Shown here one piece after another: positions 1 through 8,245 of a stretch of DNA of 64,000 bases. The notes under the pieces are model-generated. The model had not been told where the DNA came from. It was given only the letters and a program-made list of their open reading frames with translations, and made no database searches. The stretch's first letter is position 1; each line of letters begins with the position of its first letter. Made by a program: the position numbers and the translations under genes. The stretch lies in NCBI RefSeq assembly GCF_016805305.1, contig NZ_JAERQN010000001.1, forward strand, positions 1,240,001 through 1,304,000, written 5' to 3'. This DNA comes from Falsiroseomonas ponticola. GTDB lineage: Bacteria; Pseudomonadota; Alphaproteobacteria; Acetobacterales; Acetobacteraceae.

Positions 1-251
1 GGGAGGAAGCCTCCCGCCTCGCGCTCGATGCGCTGCGCCGCCGCGCCGATGCCCTCGCCGCGCAGCTCAACCTCGCCGTGGCCGGGATCCGGGAGGTCCG
101 GATCGATGCGCCGGACCGCGCCCCCCGCCCGGTACCCATGGCCGCGATGCGCGCCAGCAGCGCCAGCGGCCCCACCCCGCCCGTCGCGATCGCGGAGGAC
201 ATCACCGTGGCCGCGACGGTGGAGGCGGTGGTGGTGCTCCGCCCGCGCTGA
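1..251 (+). CDS. SIMPL-domain (DUF541) protein, C-terminal fragment
   Basis: The frame is open from the left edge (first full codon at base 3) to a TGA at 249-251, giving the last 82 residues of a protein whose start lies outside the window. The piece has a long Ala/Arg/Leu helix (RLALDALRRRADALAAQ), a GIREVRID strand, a proline-rich linker and a final strand EDITVAATVEAVVVL. That order matches the C-terminal end of SIMPL/DUF541 proteins, which are usually exported and periplasmic. The family's biochemical role is poorly defined. The next gene is convergent and ends 9 bases away. Assignment rests on a fragment only. Confidence 0.6.
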   Translation, partial: EEASRLALDALRRRADALAAQLNLAVAGIREVRIDAPDRAPRPVPMAAMRASSASGPTPPVAIAEDITVAATVEAVVVLRPR

Positions 252-260
252 GCCGCGCGG

Positions 261-1118
261 TCACACCGCCCGCCGCCGCCCCCCGATCCAGGCCAGCGTC
301 CCCGCCAGCGCGCCGGCATCCGCCACCACCTTGCGCGCCCGCAGCGTCACCGCATGGCCGAGCAGCTTGCCCGCATGGCGCCCCGCCATGCGCCACGCCT
401 CGCGCCCGGCGCCGCCGCCATGCAGCTGGAGAAACAGCAGGCGGGACCAGGCCATGTGCCAGGCCTTCCGCCAGGTGACGCGCGCCGACCCGCCGGAGGA
501 TCGCCCCCCCTCATGCGCCACGCCCACCGCGGGCTCCACCAGCACGCCGCCGGCGCGCAGGCAGAGGTCGTCATCCTCGTAGAACAGGAAGAAGCGCTCA
601 TCGAAGCGCAGCCCCTCCCGCGGCCGCAGCAGCAGGCAGGCGCCGGAGGCATAGTCGGCGCAGAACGGCCCCGCCGGCCAGGGCTCCCCCTCCCGCCGCC
701 CCGGCATCCCGCCACGGCGGAGATGCGACGCGTTCCAGGACCTGACCGGCCGCCCTTCCCCGTCCAGGATCAGCGGCGCCACCAGCCTGGCCGCCGGATG
801 CGCCTCCGCCGCCGCCACCAGCCCCGCGATCGCCGCCGCCGTCAGCCTGGCATCGGGGTTGGCCAGCAGCGCGAACTCCGTCCCCACCCGGTCGAGCCCC
901 CGGTTGCACCCCGCCCCGAAGCCGAGATTGGTGCCGTTCTCCACCACCACCGCCCCCGGCCGCGCCGCGCGCACCGCCGCCACCGTGCCGTCCGGGCTGG
1001 CATTGTCCACCACCACCAGCGCCACGCCCGGCGGCAGCGCGGCCAGGAAGCCCCGCATCGCGCCCTCGCTGGCCCAGGTGACGGTCACGACGGTGACGCG
1101 GGAAAGGGAGGAATCCAT
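261..1118 (-). CDS. Family 2 glycosyltransferase (rhamnosyltransferase-like)
   Basis: A 285-residue GT-A fold enzyme expected to transfer a sugar from a nucleotide-sugar to a surface glycan. Family hallmarks run in order: VVVDNASPDGT near residues 36-46, NLGFGAGCNRG near 63-73, LLANPDA near 84-90 (the DXD-equivalent seen in WbbL/RfbF-like enzymes) and FDERFFLFYEDDDLCLR near 175-190, which carries the catalytic acidic cluster. No membrane segment is obvious, so it probably acts on the cytoplasmic face of the membrane. Length is typical of this subfamily. The start used is the ATG at 1118. It stands alone, with no other polysaccharide genes nearby, so the acceptor cannot be inferred. Confidence 0.85.
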   Translation of the reverse strand: MDSSLSRVTVVTVTWASEGAMRGFLAALPPGVALVVVDNASPDGTVAAVRAARPGAVVVENGTNLGFGAGCNRGLDRVGTEFALLANPDARLTAAAIAGLVAAAEAHPAARLVAPLILDGEGRPVRSWNASHLRRGGMPGRREGEPWPAGPFCADYASGACLLLRPREGLRFDERFFLFYEDDDLCLRAGGVLVEPAVGVAHEGGRSSGGSARVTWRKAWHMAWSRLLFLQLHGGGAGREAWRMAGRHAGKLLGHAVTLRARKVVADAGALAGTLAWIGGRRRAV

Positions 1119-1341
1119 CGCCCGCCCCGTGCCACGCCCCGCGGCGCCGGGGCAAGCGGCACCCGCCGCGGAGTCGCCCCGGATTCGCCCGCCGGCCCTT
1201 GCCGGATGACGATCTGCTCATGCCTTGGTCATGCGCTGCTTCGTATATGATCGGACGACGGCGTGTGGATAAGTCAGGAACAGAAGCCGAATTCGCGCGT
1301 TTCGAACAAAGATGACAAAAAACGCAGGGCGGACCTGCCCA

Positions 1342-1371
1342 TTGAATGCATGCGCGCCGCCCACTTATGCG
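1342..1371 (+). promoter_or_regulatory. Candidate sigma-70-type promoter for the DUF3052-like gene
   Basis: TTGAAT at 1342-1347 and TATGCG at 1366-1371 are separated by 18 bases in an unusually AT-rich part of the gap 1119-1399. They lie about 29 bases before the GTG start at 1400. Hexamer matches are partial. The rest of this 281-base gap shows nothing else I can name. Confidence 0.3.
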
Positions 1372-1399
1372 CTAGACCGCCTTCTCTGATGGCAACTCG

Positions 1400-1813
1400 G
1401 TGACGGAAAAGACTCGAATGGGTGTCGTGATCGGGGAGGTGGCGCGCAAACTTGGCTACCGCCCGGGGATGGCCTGCGCGGTGCTGGGTGCCCCGCAGGG
1501 AATGACCTTTGGATTGCCGAACGGGGCGACCGCCGCCGCGGACCTCATCCTGGCCTTCGCCGCGGACAAGGCGACGCTGCGCTCGGTCGCGCCCCGCGCG
1601 CTGAACCTCTACGGAATCGGGGCCAGGCTGTGGTTCGCCTACCCCAAAAAGACCGGCCCGGTGCGCTCCGACCTCGACCGGGACCATGGCTGGGACCCGC
1701 TGACCACGGAAGGCCTGCTGCCGGTCACGCAGGTGGCGCTGGACGATACCTGGTCCGCGCTGCGCTTCCGGTTCCGGGAGGAAATCCCGAAGATCATGCG
1801 CGCCGGCGCCTGA
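1400..1813 (+). CDS. DUF3052-like small protein
   Basis: A 137-residue protein starting at GTG 1400; an in-frame ATG at 1418 is an alternative start. The pattern resembles DUF3052: KLGYRPGM near the N-terminus, then GAPQG, a central hydrophobic strand (DLILAFAADKATL), WFAYPKKTG near residue 80, and a C-terminal VALDDTWSALRFRFR. Family members are small, soluble and of unknown function. No signal peptide or membrane span is seen. It is followed, 128 bases on, by a GntR regulator on the same strand; no functional link is evident. I do not assign a biochemical role. Confidence 0.7.
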   Translation: MTEKTRMGVVIGEVARKLGYRPGMACAVLGAPQGMTFGLPNGATAAADLILAFAADKATLRSVAPRALNLYGIGARLWFAYPKKTGPVRSDLDRDHGWDPLTTEGLLPVTQVALDDTWSALRFRFREEIPKIMRAGA

Positions 1814-1941
1814 ACCGGCACCAGCGCGGGACCGCGATCGCGCAGGATGGGCGGCGAAAGGCGAATGATGTGGCCTTTCGCCCGCGCCAGCATTAGCGTC
1901 CGGCCACGCCCGCGCCCGGGCGGCGTAACCCGGATGCCCGC

Positions 1942-2694
1942 ATGAACCATTCCACGGGCACGCCCCGCCCGGCCCCCGACCTCAACCGCAGCGCCGTCGC
2001 CCGCTACCTCCAGCTGGCCACGCTGTTCCGCCACCGCGTGGAACAAGGCATCTGGGCGGCCGGCAAGCAGATCCCGACCGTGGATGAACTCGCCGCCGAA
2101 TGCGGCGTGGCCCGCGCCACCATCCGCCAGGCGCTGGACCAGCTGGCCCAGGAAGGCCTCATCGAACGCTTCCGCGCCAAGGGCACCTTCGTCCGCGCCA
2201 CGCCACCCGACCGCCTCTGGTGCGACGTGGAGACGGACTGGAACGGCCTGCTGCGCTCCCGCGAGGGCGCCGAGATCGAGATCCTCTCCGACCACCCGAA
2301 CCAGGACGGCAGCGTCGCCCCCGCCCATGCCGGCCAACCGGCGCCGAGCTACCGGCACCTCCGCCGCCGCCACTGGCGCAACGGCCAACCCTTCCTGCTG
2401 GCCGATGTCTGGATGGATGACCGCCTCTCCGCCAAGGTCACGGCCGAGGACCTGGTCACCAAGACCAGCCTGAAACTGGTCGCCGGCCTGCCCGGCGTCA
2501 CCATCGCCGAAGCCCGCCAGACGCTGACCATCGGCAGCGCCGATGTGGAAACCGCCGCCGCCCTCCACCTGCCCCTCAACGCCCCCGTCGCCCATGTCCA
2601 CCGCACCGCCATGGACCCCGGCGGCACCACCCTCCTCATCGCCAACGGCATCTACCGCGGAGACATGGTCCGGATCGACGTGAAGCTCCGGTAG
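1942..2694 (+). CDS. GntR/HutC-family transcriptional regulator with UTRA domain
   Basis: A 250-residue regulator. Residues about 15-85 form a GntR winged helix: LATLFRHRVEQGIWAAGKQ, then TVDELAAECGVARATIRQAL (recognition helix) and GLIERFRAKGTFV (wing). Residues about 100-245 form a UTRA ligand-binding domain, which in HutC-type regulators senses a small metabolite such as urocanate or a sugar phosphate. The ATG at 1942 places the N-terminus as usual for the family. It is monocistronic, with a 309-base palindrome-rich gap after it, so the regulated operon and ligand cannot be read from context. Confidence 0.88.
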   Translation: MNHSTGTPRPAPDLNRSAVARYLQLATLFRHRVEQGIWAAGKQIPTVDELAAECGVARATIRQALDQLAQEGLIERFRAKGTFVRATPPDRLWCDVETDWNGLLRSREGAEIEILSDHPNQDGSVAPAHAGQPAPSYRHLRRRHWRNGQPFLLADVWMDDRLSAKVTAEDLVTKTSLKLVAGLPGVTIAEARQTLTIGSADVETAAALHLPLNAPVAHVHRTAMDPGGTTLLIANGIYRGDMVRIDVKLR

Positions 2695-3003
2695 AGGGGC
2701 GCGGCGCCTGGTCGGGCGTGCGGTTGCGCCGCTTGCCCGGGGAAGGGACGCCGTCCCTTCCCCGTACCCCAACCCTGCCAAGGGCCAGCGGGCCCTTGGG
2801 AACCCATGAGATCAGTGGAGTGAGGGAGGGGCACGACGCGCGTTTCGGACCAGCGGTCGTTCGGTGCCCCTCCCTCACTCCACTGATAGCCTCGCGGTCC
2901 AGGGGCGCGACGCCCCTGGCGCGGGTGAGGTCCGGAGAGGGGCGCGCAGCCCCTCGCCGGGGCCAGGAGCACAGCCAGACGTCGGCCGGGCGCCGCGCCC
3001 CCG
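2695..3003. repeat. Mosaic of five back-to-back palindromes (intergenic repeat)
   Basis: This 309-base gap lies between the end of the GntR gene and the end of the convergent hydrolase gene. It holds five hairpins: 2739-2763 (11-bp arms), 2778-2799 (9-bp arms), 2811-2887 (24-bp arms, listed separately), 2899-2919 (9-bp arms) and 2937-2955 (7-bp arms). No gene is supported here. Similar palindromes occur at 58013-58069. The convergent position suits bidirectional transcription termination, but the modular design also suggests REP-like spreading. Confidence 0.7.
2811..2887. repeat. Perfect 24-bp inverted repeat with 29-nt loop
   Basis: The left arm 2811-2834 is the exact reverse complement of the right arm 2864-2887, beginning ATCAGTGGAGTGAGGGAG. 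The loop (2835-2863) is GC-rich and unstructured by eye. No T-run follows either arm. Perfect arms this long are maintained by selection or recent acquisition; no transposase gene is nearby. Confidence 0.85.
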
Positions 3004-4005
3004 CTACCCGAACATCGCCGCGACCGTGGCCGGGTCGGGCGTGGGTTGCCAGCGGGGGTTGTTGTCCTTGTCCACCAGCACGGCGCGGACGCCTTCGGCG
3101 AAGTCCGGGTGCATCGTCACGGCGCGGGTCAGGCGCAGTTCCATGGCCAGGCAGCCGGCCAGGTCCAGCCCGGCGCCGCGCTTCAGCAGTTCGAGGGTCA
3201 CGGCCATGCTGGTCGGCGACATGCGGGCCAGGATGGCGGCTTGGGTCGCGGCCCATTCGGTGCCTTCGGCGGCCAGTGCGGCCTGGACGGCGGGCAGGGT
3301 GGCGTGGCCGAAGCAGCGGTCGATGGCGGGACGCTGCGCGGCGATGGGGCCGGGCGGCACGGCTTCGGCCAGGCGGTCCACGGCGCCGGCATCGCCCGCC
3401 AGCAGCGCGGTGCGGAGCGCGGGCAACCTCTCCCGCTTCACGAAATGGGTGGCGAGGCCCGCTTCCACCGCTTCCGCCCCGCGCAGCCGCGCGCCGGTCA
3501 GGGCCAGCCAGGTGCCGATGGCCCCGGGCAGCCGGGGCAGCACATGGCTGGTGCCGACATCGGGGAAGAGGGCGATGGCGGTTTCCGGCATGGCGAGCAG
3601 CGCGTGGTCGGTGACGATGCGGTGGCTGCCATGGACGGAGACGCCGATGCCGCCGCCCATGCAGACGCCGTCGATCAGGCTGGTCCAGGGCTTGCCGAAG
3701 CCGGCGATGGCGGCGTTCACGCCGTATTCGCCGGCGAAGAAGGCCTCGATCCCGGCGGCATCGCCGGCGAGCGCCAGTTCGCGGATGCGCCGCACGTCGC
3801 CGCCGGCGCAGAAGGCCTTGCCGCCGGCGCCCTCCAGGATGACCAGCCGCACGGCGGGGTCGTCCCGCAGGGCGGGGATGGCGGCGGCGAAGGCCTCGAT
3901 CATCGGCAGGTCCAGCGCGTTCAGCGCGCGCGGGCGGTTCATCAGCAGCGTGCCCGCGGCGCCTTCGCGCGCCAGGATCACGGTGGCTTCGGCGGCTTCG
4001 CCCAT
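3004..4005 (-). CDS. 3-hydroxyisobutyryl-CoA hydrolase (enoyl-CoA hydratase superfamily)
   Basis: A 333-residue crotonase-fold protein that should hydrolyse 3-hydroxyisobutyryl-CoA in valine breakdown. Order of motifs: MNRPRALNALD near 22-32, FCAGGDVRRI near 65-74 (oxyanion hole), GVCMGGGIGVSVHGSHRI near 115-132, MPETAIALFPDVG near 139-151 (acid residues typical of the hydrolase), and a long C-terminal part ending MHPDFAEGVRAVLVDKDNNPRW. The last block and the length set HIBCH-type enzymes apart from ordinary 260-residue enoyl-CoA hydratases. It is alone; no other valine-pathway genes are in view. A general enoyl-CoA hydratase is the alternative. Confidence 0.85.
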   Translation of the reverse strand: MGEAAEATVILAREGAAGTLLMNRPRALNALDLPMIEAFAAAIPALRDDPAVRLVILEGAGGKAFCAGGDVRRIRELALAGDAAGIEAFFAGEYGVNAAIAGFGKPWTSLIDGVCMGGGIGVSVHGSHRIVTDHALLAMPETAIALFPDVGTSHVLPRLPGAIGTWLALTGARLRGAEAVEAGLATHFVKRERLPALRTALLAGDAGAVDRLAEAVPPGPIAAQRPAIDRCFGHATLPAVQAALAAEGTEWAATQAAILARMSPTSMAVTLELLKRGAGLDLAGCLAMELRLTRAVTMHPDFAEGVRAVLVDKDNNPRWQPTPDPATVAAMFG

Positions 4006-4040
4006 TCAGGTCCCTCCCGGGGTCGGCATGGGACGTCGCG

Positions 4041-6086
4041 TTACGCGGCCCCGCCGTCCAGCGCAACCGCATCGGCGGGCTCGTCGCTGCCGCCGGGGGC
4101 GATGCGGTCCAGCGGCATGGCGATGACGGCGCGCAGCCCCTCCGCCCGCCAGTCGAATTCGATGCCGCCGCCGAGTTGCGCCAGCACGCGCGCGATCATC
4201 CGGCTGCCGAAGCCGCTGGTCGCCGGCGCCTGGGCGGGCGGCCCGCCTTCCTCCACCCATTCCAGCACCAGGCTTTCCGCGCCGCGGTGCCAGTCCAGCG
4301 TCACCATGCCGCCGGGGACGGACAGCGCGCCGTATTTCAGCGCGTTGGTGGAAAGCTCGTGCAGCGCCATGGCCAGCGGCTGCACCGCGCCGGCGCGCAG
4401 CGCCACTTCCGCGCCCCGCAGCCGCAGCGCATCGCCATGGGCGCGCAGCTCGTTCTCCGCCACTTCCCGCACCGTCGATCCCATCCAGCGGTTGCGGGCC
4501 AGCAGCGTATGCGTTTTGGCCAGGGAGAGGATGCGCTGCGACAGCGCCGCGCGCAGCCCCGCCACGCTGTCCGCCCGGGTCATGGAGACCATGGCCTGCA
4601 CCACCGCCAGCAGGTTCTTCGACCGGTGGTCCACCTCCCGCGCCAGCAGCAGGCGTTCCTCCTCCTGCCGCCGCAGCTCGGTGACGTCCATGATGACGCC
4701 GGCCAGCCGCCCGGGGGCGACGAAGCGGCCGATGCTCTCGCACCAGCGCACCTGGCCGTCATGCCGGCGGATGATGCGGTAGGTCAGGCGCAGCAGCCCG
4801 TCCGGGTGGCCATCGCTGGCGCGCCATTGCTGCCGCACCAGGGCGCGATCCTCCGGATGCACCGCTTCCCACCACATCGCGGCCGGCACCTGCCCGCCGG
4901 GCACGCGCGGATAGCCCAGCAGGTCGAAATGCCGGGGCGACCACACGGCGCGGCCCGTCGCCTGGTCCGATTCCCAGGTGGCCAGCCCGGTCTTGTCGAG
5001 CGCGATGTTCAGCCAGGCATCCTGGTTCTGCACCAGCCCGCGGGTGGACCGCCAGGCGCCGCCGGACAGCAGCAGCGCGAGCGCCGTCAGCGCCAGCGCC
5101 GCCGCCCCGCCGATGGCCAGCAGGGTCCGCGCCCGGATCCACGCGGCTTCCACCACCGCCACCGGGGCCGCGACGCCGATGACGTAGTCGCCCGCCAGGT
5201 GCAGCGCCGTGAAGGCCACCACCACCGCCTGGCCATCGATGGTCTGGCCGCGGAAGCTGCCGCTGGGCGCGGCGCCGATCGCGCCCGTCACGGCGGGGCG
5301 CACCGTCTCCCCGATATGCACCTCCGGCACCCGTGCCAGCAGCTGCCCGCCGCGGTGCAGCACGCCGGCCATCACGCCCTGCGGCAGCGCCTGCGCGCCC
5401 AGCACCGCCTGCACCTCCGACTGCCGCAGGCTGATGGTCAGCACCGCCACCACCACCTCGTTCCGCAGCACCGGATAGGCGATGAGGAGGCCGGTATTCC
5501 CCGTGGCCACGCTTTCGAAGGGCCGCCCCACCGCCGGCATGCGCGTGGCGGCGGCGCGGCGGATCACCTCCTCCGCCGCGGGGATGGAGACGGGGGCATC
5601 GAGCCGCGCGAAGGGCTGCAGCGTGCTGACGATCCGCCGCGGCGTCTCCGTGGGGCCGAGCGCGATCCAGGCCGCGAGGTTGGCGCCGCCGAGGGAGGCG
5701 GAGCTGTCCTGCACCCGCCGGAACAGGCGCTGCAATTCCTCACCCGATGCCTCGCCCAGGTCATCGAAGGCGGCCAGAGAGGAAAGGAAGCGCGCCAGCC
5801 CGATGCGCAGCTTCAGCTCCGCGTCCAGCGCGGCGGCGATGGTGCGCGCCACCTCCATCAGCCGTGCCTCGGTTTCCGCGCGATGGCCGCGATTGGCCTC
5901 CAGCGCCGCATAGGCGCCGATGCCGGCCAGCGGCACCAGCGCGGCGATGACGCCGGCGACCAGGATGGCGAAGCCCGCCCGCATGCGGCGCGGGGTACCG
6001 AGCCCGGGCGCGGGCAGGGGCGCCGGGACAACGTCGATCGCCTCCGCCCCCGCTTCCCTGCGCCCCGGGCGCGCCGCCTGCCGCAT
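4041..6086 (-). CDS. Membrane-bound HWE/HisKA_2-type sensor histidine kinase with PAS domain
   Basis: About 681 residues from the ATG at 6086, chosen because a strong AGGAGGAGG stretch lies just upstream. An in-frame start at 6161 is possible but lacks such a site. Domains: a hydrophobic segment near residues 35-58, an extracytoplasmic sensor region of about 250 residues, a second membrane span near 305-330, a PAS domain ending in MDVTELRRQEEE, then a kinase core with REVDHRSKNLLAVVQAM (phospho-acceptor His), HELSTNALKYGALS (N box) and WVEEGGP, the signature of HWE/HisKA_2 kinases. Such kinases often serve stress or light pathways. No response regulator is adjacent, so the partner is unknown. 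Confidence 0.9.
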   Translation of the reverse strand: MRQAARPGRREAGAEAIDVVPAPLPAPGLGTPRRMRAGFAILVAGVIAALVPLAGIGAYAALEANRGHRAETEARLMEVARTIAAALDAELKLRIGLARFLSSLAAFDDLGEASGEELQRLFRRVQDSSASLGGANLAAWIALGPTETPRRIVSTLQPFARLDAPVSIPAAEEVIRRAAATRMPAVGRPFESVATGNTGLLIAYPVLRNEVVVAVLTISLRQSEVQAVLGAQALPQGVMAGVLHRGGQLLARVPEVHIGETVRPAVTGAIGAAPSGSFRGQTIDGQAVVVAFTALHLAGDYVIGVAAPVAVVEAAWIRARTLLAIGGAAALALTALALLLSGGAWRSTRGLVQNQDAWLNIALDKTGLATWESDQATGRAVWSPRHFDLLGYPRVPGGQVPAAMWWEAVHPEDRALVRQQWRASDGHPDGLLRLTYRIIRRHDGQVRWCESIGRFVAPGRLAGVIMDVTELRRQEEERLLLAREVDHRSKNLLAVVQAMVSMTRADSVAGLRAALSQRILSLAKTHTLLARNRWMGSTVREVAENELRAHGDALRLRGAEVALRAGAVQPLAMALHELSTNALKYGALSVPGGMVTLDWHRGAESLVLEWVEEGGPPAQAPATSGFGSRMIARVLAQLGGGIEFDWRAEGLRAVIAMPLDRIAPGGSDEPADAVALDGGAA

Positions 6087-6194
6087 CTCGCCGCCCCCCT
6101 CCTCCTCCCTTAGCCGCCATGCGCTGCAAGGGCGCCCCGGCCGGGGCGCCCTCACCAGCATGTGACCATCGGGCGCGGGCGGGAACGGGTTCCC

Positions 6195-6629
6195 TCAGCG
6201 GCGGGACATCAGCCCCACCACCGCCGCGGTGATCGCGGCGCCGAACAGGCCCTTCTTGGCGGATTGGCTCCGCAGCAGCGGCGCCAGCATCGCCGCCCGC
6301 ATCGCCCCGTCGGAGAGCTGGGACGTCGCCGCCTGGCGGATGCGCAGCGCTTCCTCGGCCACCGGGTCGCGCGGCGGGTTGCGCGCCATCATGCCCAGGA
6401 TCGCCGCCAGCACCAGGTCGCCCCCGGCCACCAGCAGCGCGGCCCAGACCGGGCCGAGCCCCGGCACCAGCGCCGCGAAGGCGGCGATGTGGAGCATCAG
6501 CAGCAGCAGCAGCCCGAAGACCGCCGCCGCCGCGCCGTAGACCGCCTGCATGGCGTAGCCCCGGCTGGTGCGGCGGAGGTAGAGGCTTTCCGCCTGCCAG
6601 GCGGCCTGGGCGAGCCGGAACAGGCGCAT
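6195..6629 (-). CDS. Holin-superfamily-III-like small membrane protein
   Basis: A 144-residue protein with an amphipathic N-terminus (MRLFRLAQAAWQAESLYL) and two strong membrane spans near residues 33-55 and 60-82, followed by a charged cytoplasmic tail. This layout fits the phage-holin-family proteins (actinobacterial holin III type) often found beside DUF883/YqjD proteins in proteobacterial chromosomes. There are no phage genes around, so despite the name it is probably a housekeeping envelope or stress protein. The upstream gene (6645-6983) is on the same strand 15 bases away and likely co-transcribed. Confidence 0.65.
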   Translation of the reverse strand: MRLFRLAQAAWQAESLYLRRTSRGYAMQAVYGAAAAVFGLLLLLMLHIAAFAALVPGLGPVWAALLVAGGDLVLAAILGMMARNPPRDPVAEEALRIRQAATSQLSDGAMRAAMLAPLLRSQSAKKGLFGAAITAAVVGLMSRR

Positions 6630-6644
6630 CCTTCCGGCCCCGCC

Positions 6645-6983
6645 TTAGCGGTGCTTGTCCGGATAGACGTAGGTGTTGCCGCCCATCAGCCGGCCGAGCA
6701 GGTAGCCCCCGATCGCCGCGATCGCGACCGTCACCAGCGGCCGTTCCCGCACCGTGTCGGACAGCGCGTAGGCGTTCTCCTCGATCGTCTCCTTCGCGCG
6801 GCGGCCGTAATCCTCCACCGTCTCGGCGGCGGAGCCAAGCGCCGGCGTCACCCGCTCCTCCATCAGGCGTTCCACCTGCCCGCGCAGCCGGGCGAGTTCC
6901 GCGCGCGCGTCGTCGGCCAGGCGGCTGCCGCTGTCCACGGCATCGTCGCGCAGGTTGCGCAGGTCGTTGGCGGTCTGGGACAT
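6645..6983 (-). CDS. DUF883 (ElaB/YqjD)-like membrane-anchored protein
   Basis: A 112-residue protein from ATG 6983, preceded by AGGAAGAG. It has a long charged coiled-coil helix (roughly residues 5-80, e.g. DLRNLRDDAVDSGSRLADDA) and a single C-terminal membrane anchor, LVTVAIAAIGGYLLGRLMGG. This is the layout of the ElaB/YqjD family, which in E. coli binds ribosomes at the inner membrane in stationary phase. It starts a two-gene unit with the holin-like gene downstream. Function is inferred from the family only. Confidence 0.7.
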   Translation of the reverse strand: MSQTANDLRNLRDDAVDSGSRLADDARAELARLRGQVERLMEERVTPALGSAAETVEDYGRRAKETIEENAYALSDTVRERPLVTVAIAAIGGYLLGRLMGGNTYVYPDKHR

Positions 6984-7119
6984 GGTCTCTTCCTTCATCC
7001 GGGTATCGGGGTCGCGGCACGAACGTCGCGACCGTGATCGGGTTCCGGCGCGGCATCCCCCTTCGACGCGGCGGCGCGACGCGCTACCTTCGCCGCAAGG
7101 GAAGCCGGGCGAGGATGGG

Positions 7120-8205
7120 ATGGTGATCGGGGGCCGCGGGGGGCGACGGCGCGTGGGGTTGCTGCTGGCCGGGATGCTGCTGGCGGCCCTGGCCTTCGGC
7201 CTGTCCCCGGGGCCCGCGCGCGCGCAGATGCGCGACCTCACCATCGTCTCCTGGGGCGGGGCCTATCAGGAAGCGCAGCGGGAGGTCTTCTTCCGCCCCT
7301 GGATGCAGGCGCGCGGCGCGCGGATGCTGGAAGGCACCTGGGATGGCGGCATCGCCGTGCTGCGCGACCGCATCCGCGACGGCAACAACAACTGGGACCT
7401 GGTGCAGGTCGAGGCCGATGAATTGCTGCGCGGCTGCGAGGAAGGGCTGTTCGAGCGGATGGACTGGCCGCTGATCGGCGGCACCGAACGCTACCTGCCC
7501 CAGGCCGTGCATGAATGCGGCGTCGGCGCCGTGATCTATTCCTTCGTGCTGGCCTGGGACCGCGGCCGGCTGGCGCAGCCGCCGCGCGGCTGGGCGGATC
7601 TGTTCGACACCGCCCGCATCCCCGGCCGCCGCGCGCTGCGCCGCGGCCCGAAGACGACGCTGGAGATCGCGCTGCTGGCCGATGGCGCCGCGCCGGCGGA
7701 GGTCTATCGCCTGCTGGCGACCGAGGCCGGCGTGGATCGCGCGCTGCGGCGGCTCGATTCCATCAGGGCGGAGCTGGTGTGGTGGGAAAGGGGCTCCCAG
7801 CCCCCGCAATGGCTGGCTTCCGGGGAAGTGGCGCTGGCCGCCGCCTATAATGGCCGCATCGCCGCGGCGAATGCGCTGGATGGACGCGACCTCGGCATCC
7901 AATGGGCGCAGAACCTCACCACGCTGGACAGCTGGGTGATCATGCGCGGCAGCCCGAACCGGGCGCAGGCGCTGGATTTCCTGGCCTATGCCGGCCAGCC
8001 CCAGGTGCAGGCCCTGCTGCCGCCGCTGATCCCCTATGGCGTCACGGCGCGGGAGGCGAATGCCCTGCTGCCGCCGCCCGTCCTCGCCACGCTGCCGACC
8101 GCGCCGCCCAATGCCGCGACGGCGCTGCGCATCGATGACCGCTTCTGGCTGGACAACATGGATCGCCTGTCCCGGCGCTTCGCCGATTGGCTCGCACGGC
8201 CCTGA
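7120..8205 (+). CDS. Extracellular solute-binding protein, polyamine (PotD)-like
   Basis: About 361 residues from the ATG at 7120, with an AGCCGGGCGAGGA stretch just upstream. An N-terminal signal peptide (RRRVGLLLAGMLLAALAFG, cut near ARA-QM) precedes DLTIVSWGGAYQEAQREVFF, the hallmark start of PotD/PotF-type binding proteins. Other family marks are GNNNWDLVQVEADELLRGC, a CGVGAVIYS strand and NAATALRIDDRFWLDNMDRLSRRF near the end. It should bind a small polyamine-like solute in the periplasm. No permease or ATPase genes flank it, so it is an orphan receptor here. Confidence 0.85.
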   Translation: MVIGGRGGRRRVGLLLAGMLLAALAFGLSPGPARAQMRDLTIVSWGGAYQEAQREVFFRPWMQARGARMLEGTWDGGIAVLRDRIRDGNNNWDLVQVEADELLRGCEEGLFERMDWPLIGGTERYLPQAVHECGVGAVIYSFVLAWDRGRLAQPPRGWADLFDTARIPGRRALRRGPKTTLEIALLADGAAPAEVYRLLATEAGVDRALRRLDSIRAELVWWERGSQPPQWLASGEVALAAAYNGRIAAANALDGRDLGIQWAQNLTTLDSWVIMRGSPNRAQALDFLAYAGQPQVQALLPPLIPYGVTAREANALLPPPVLATLPTAPPNAATALRIDDRFWLDNMDRLSRRFADWLARP

Positions 8206-8245
8206 CACCATCTGTCGCAGCACGCTCCCAGGGAAAGGAAACCCC

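Noticed and set aside
6195..6629. Prophage remnant suggested by the holin-like gene
   Set aside because: No other phage genes are adjacent, and the gene pairs with a DUF883 protein as in many non-phage loci.
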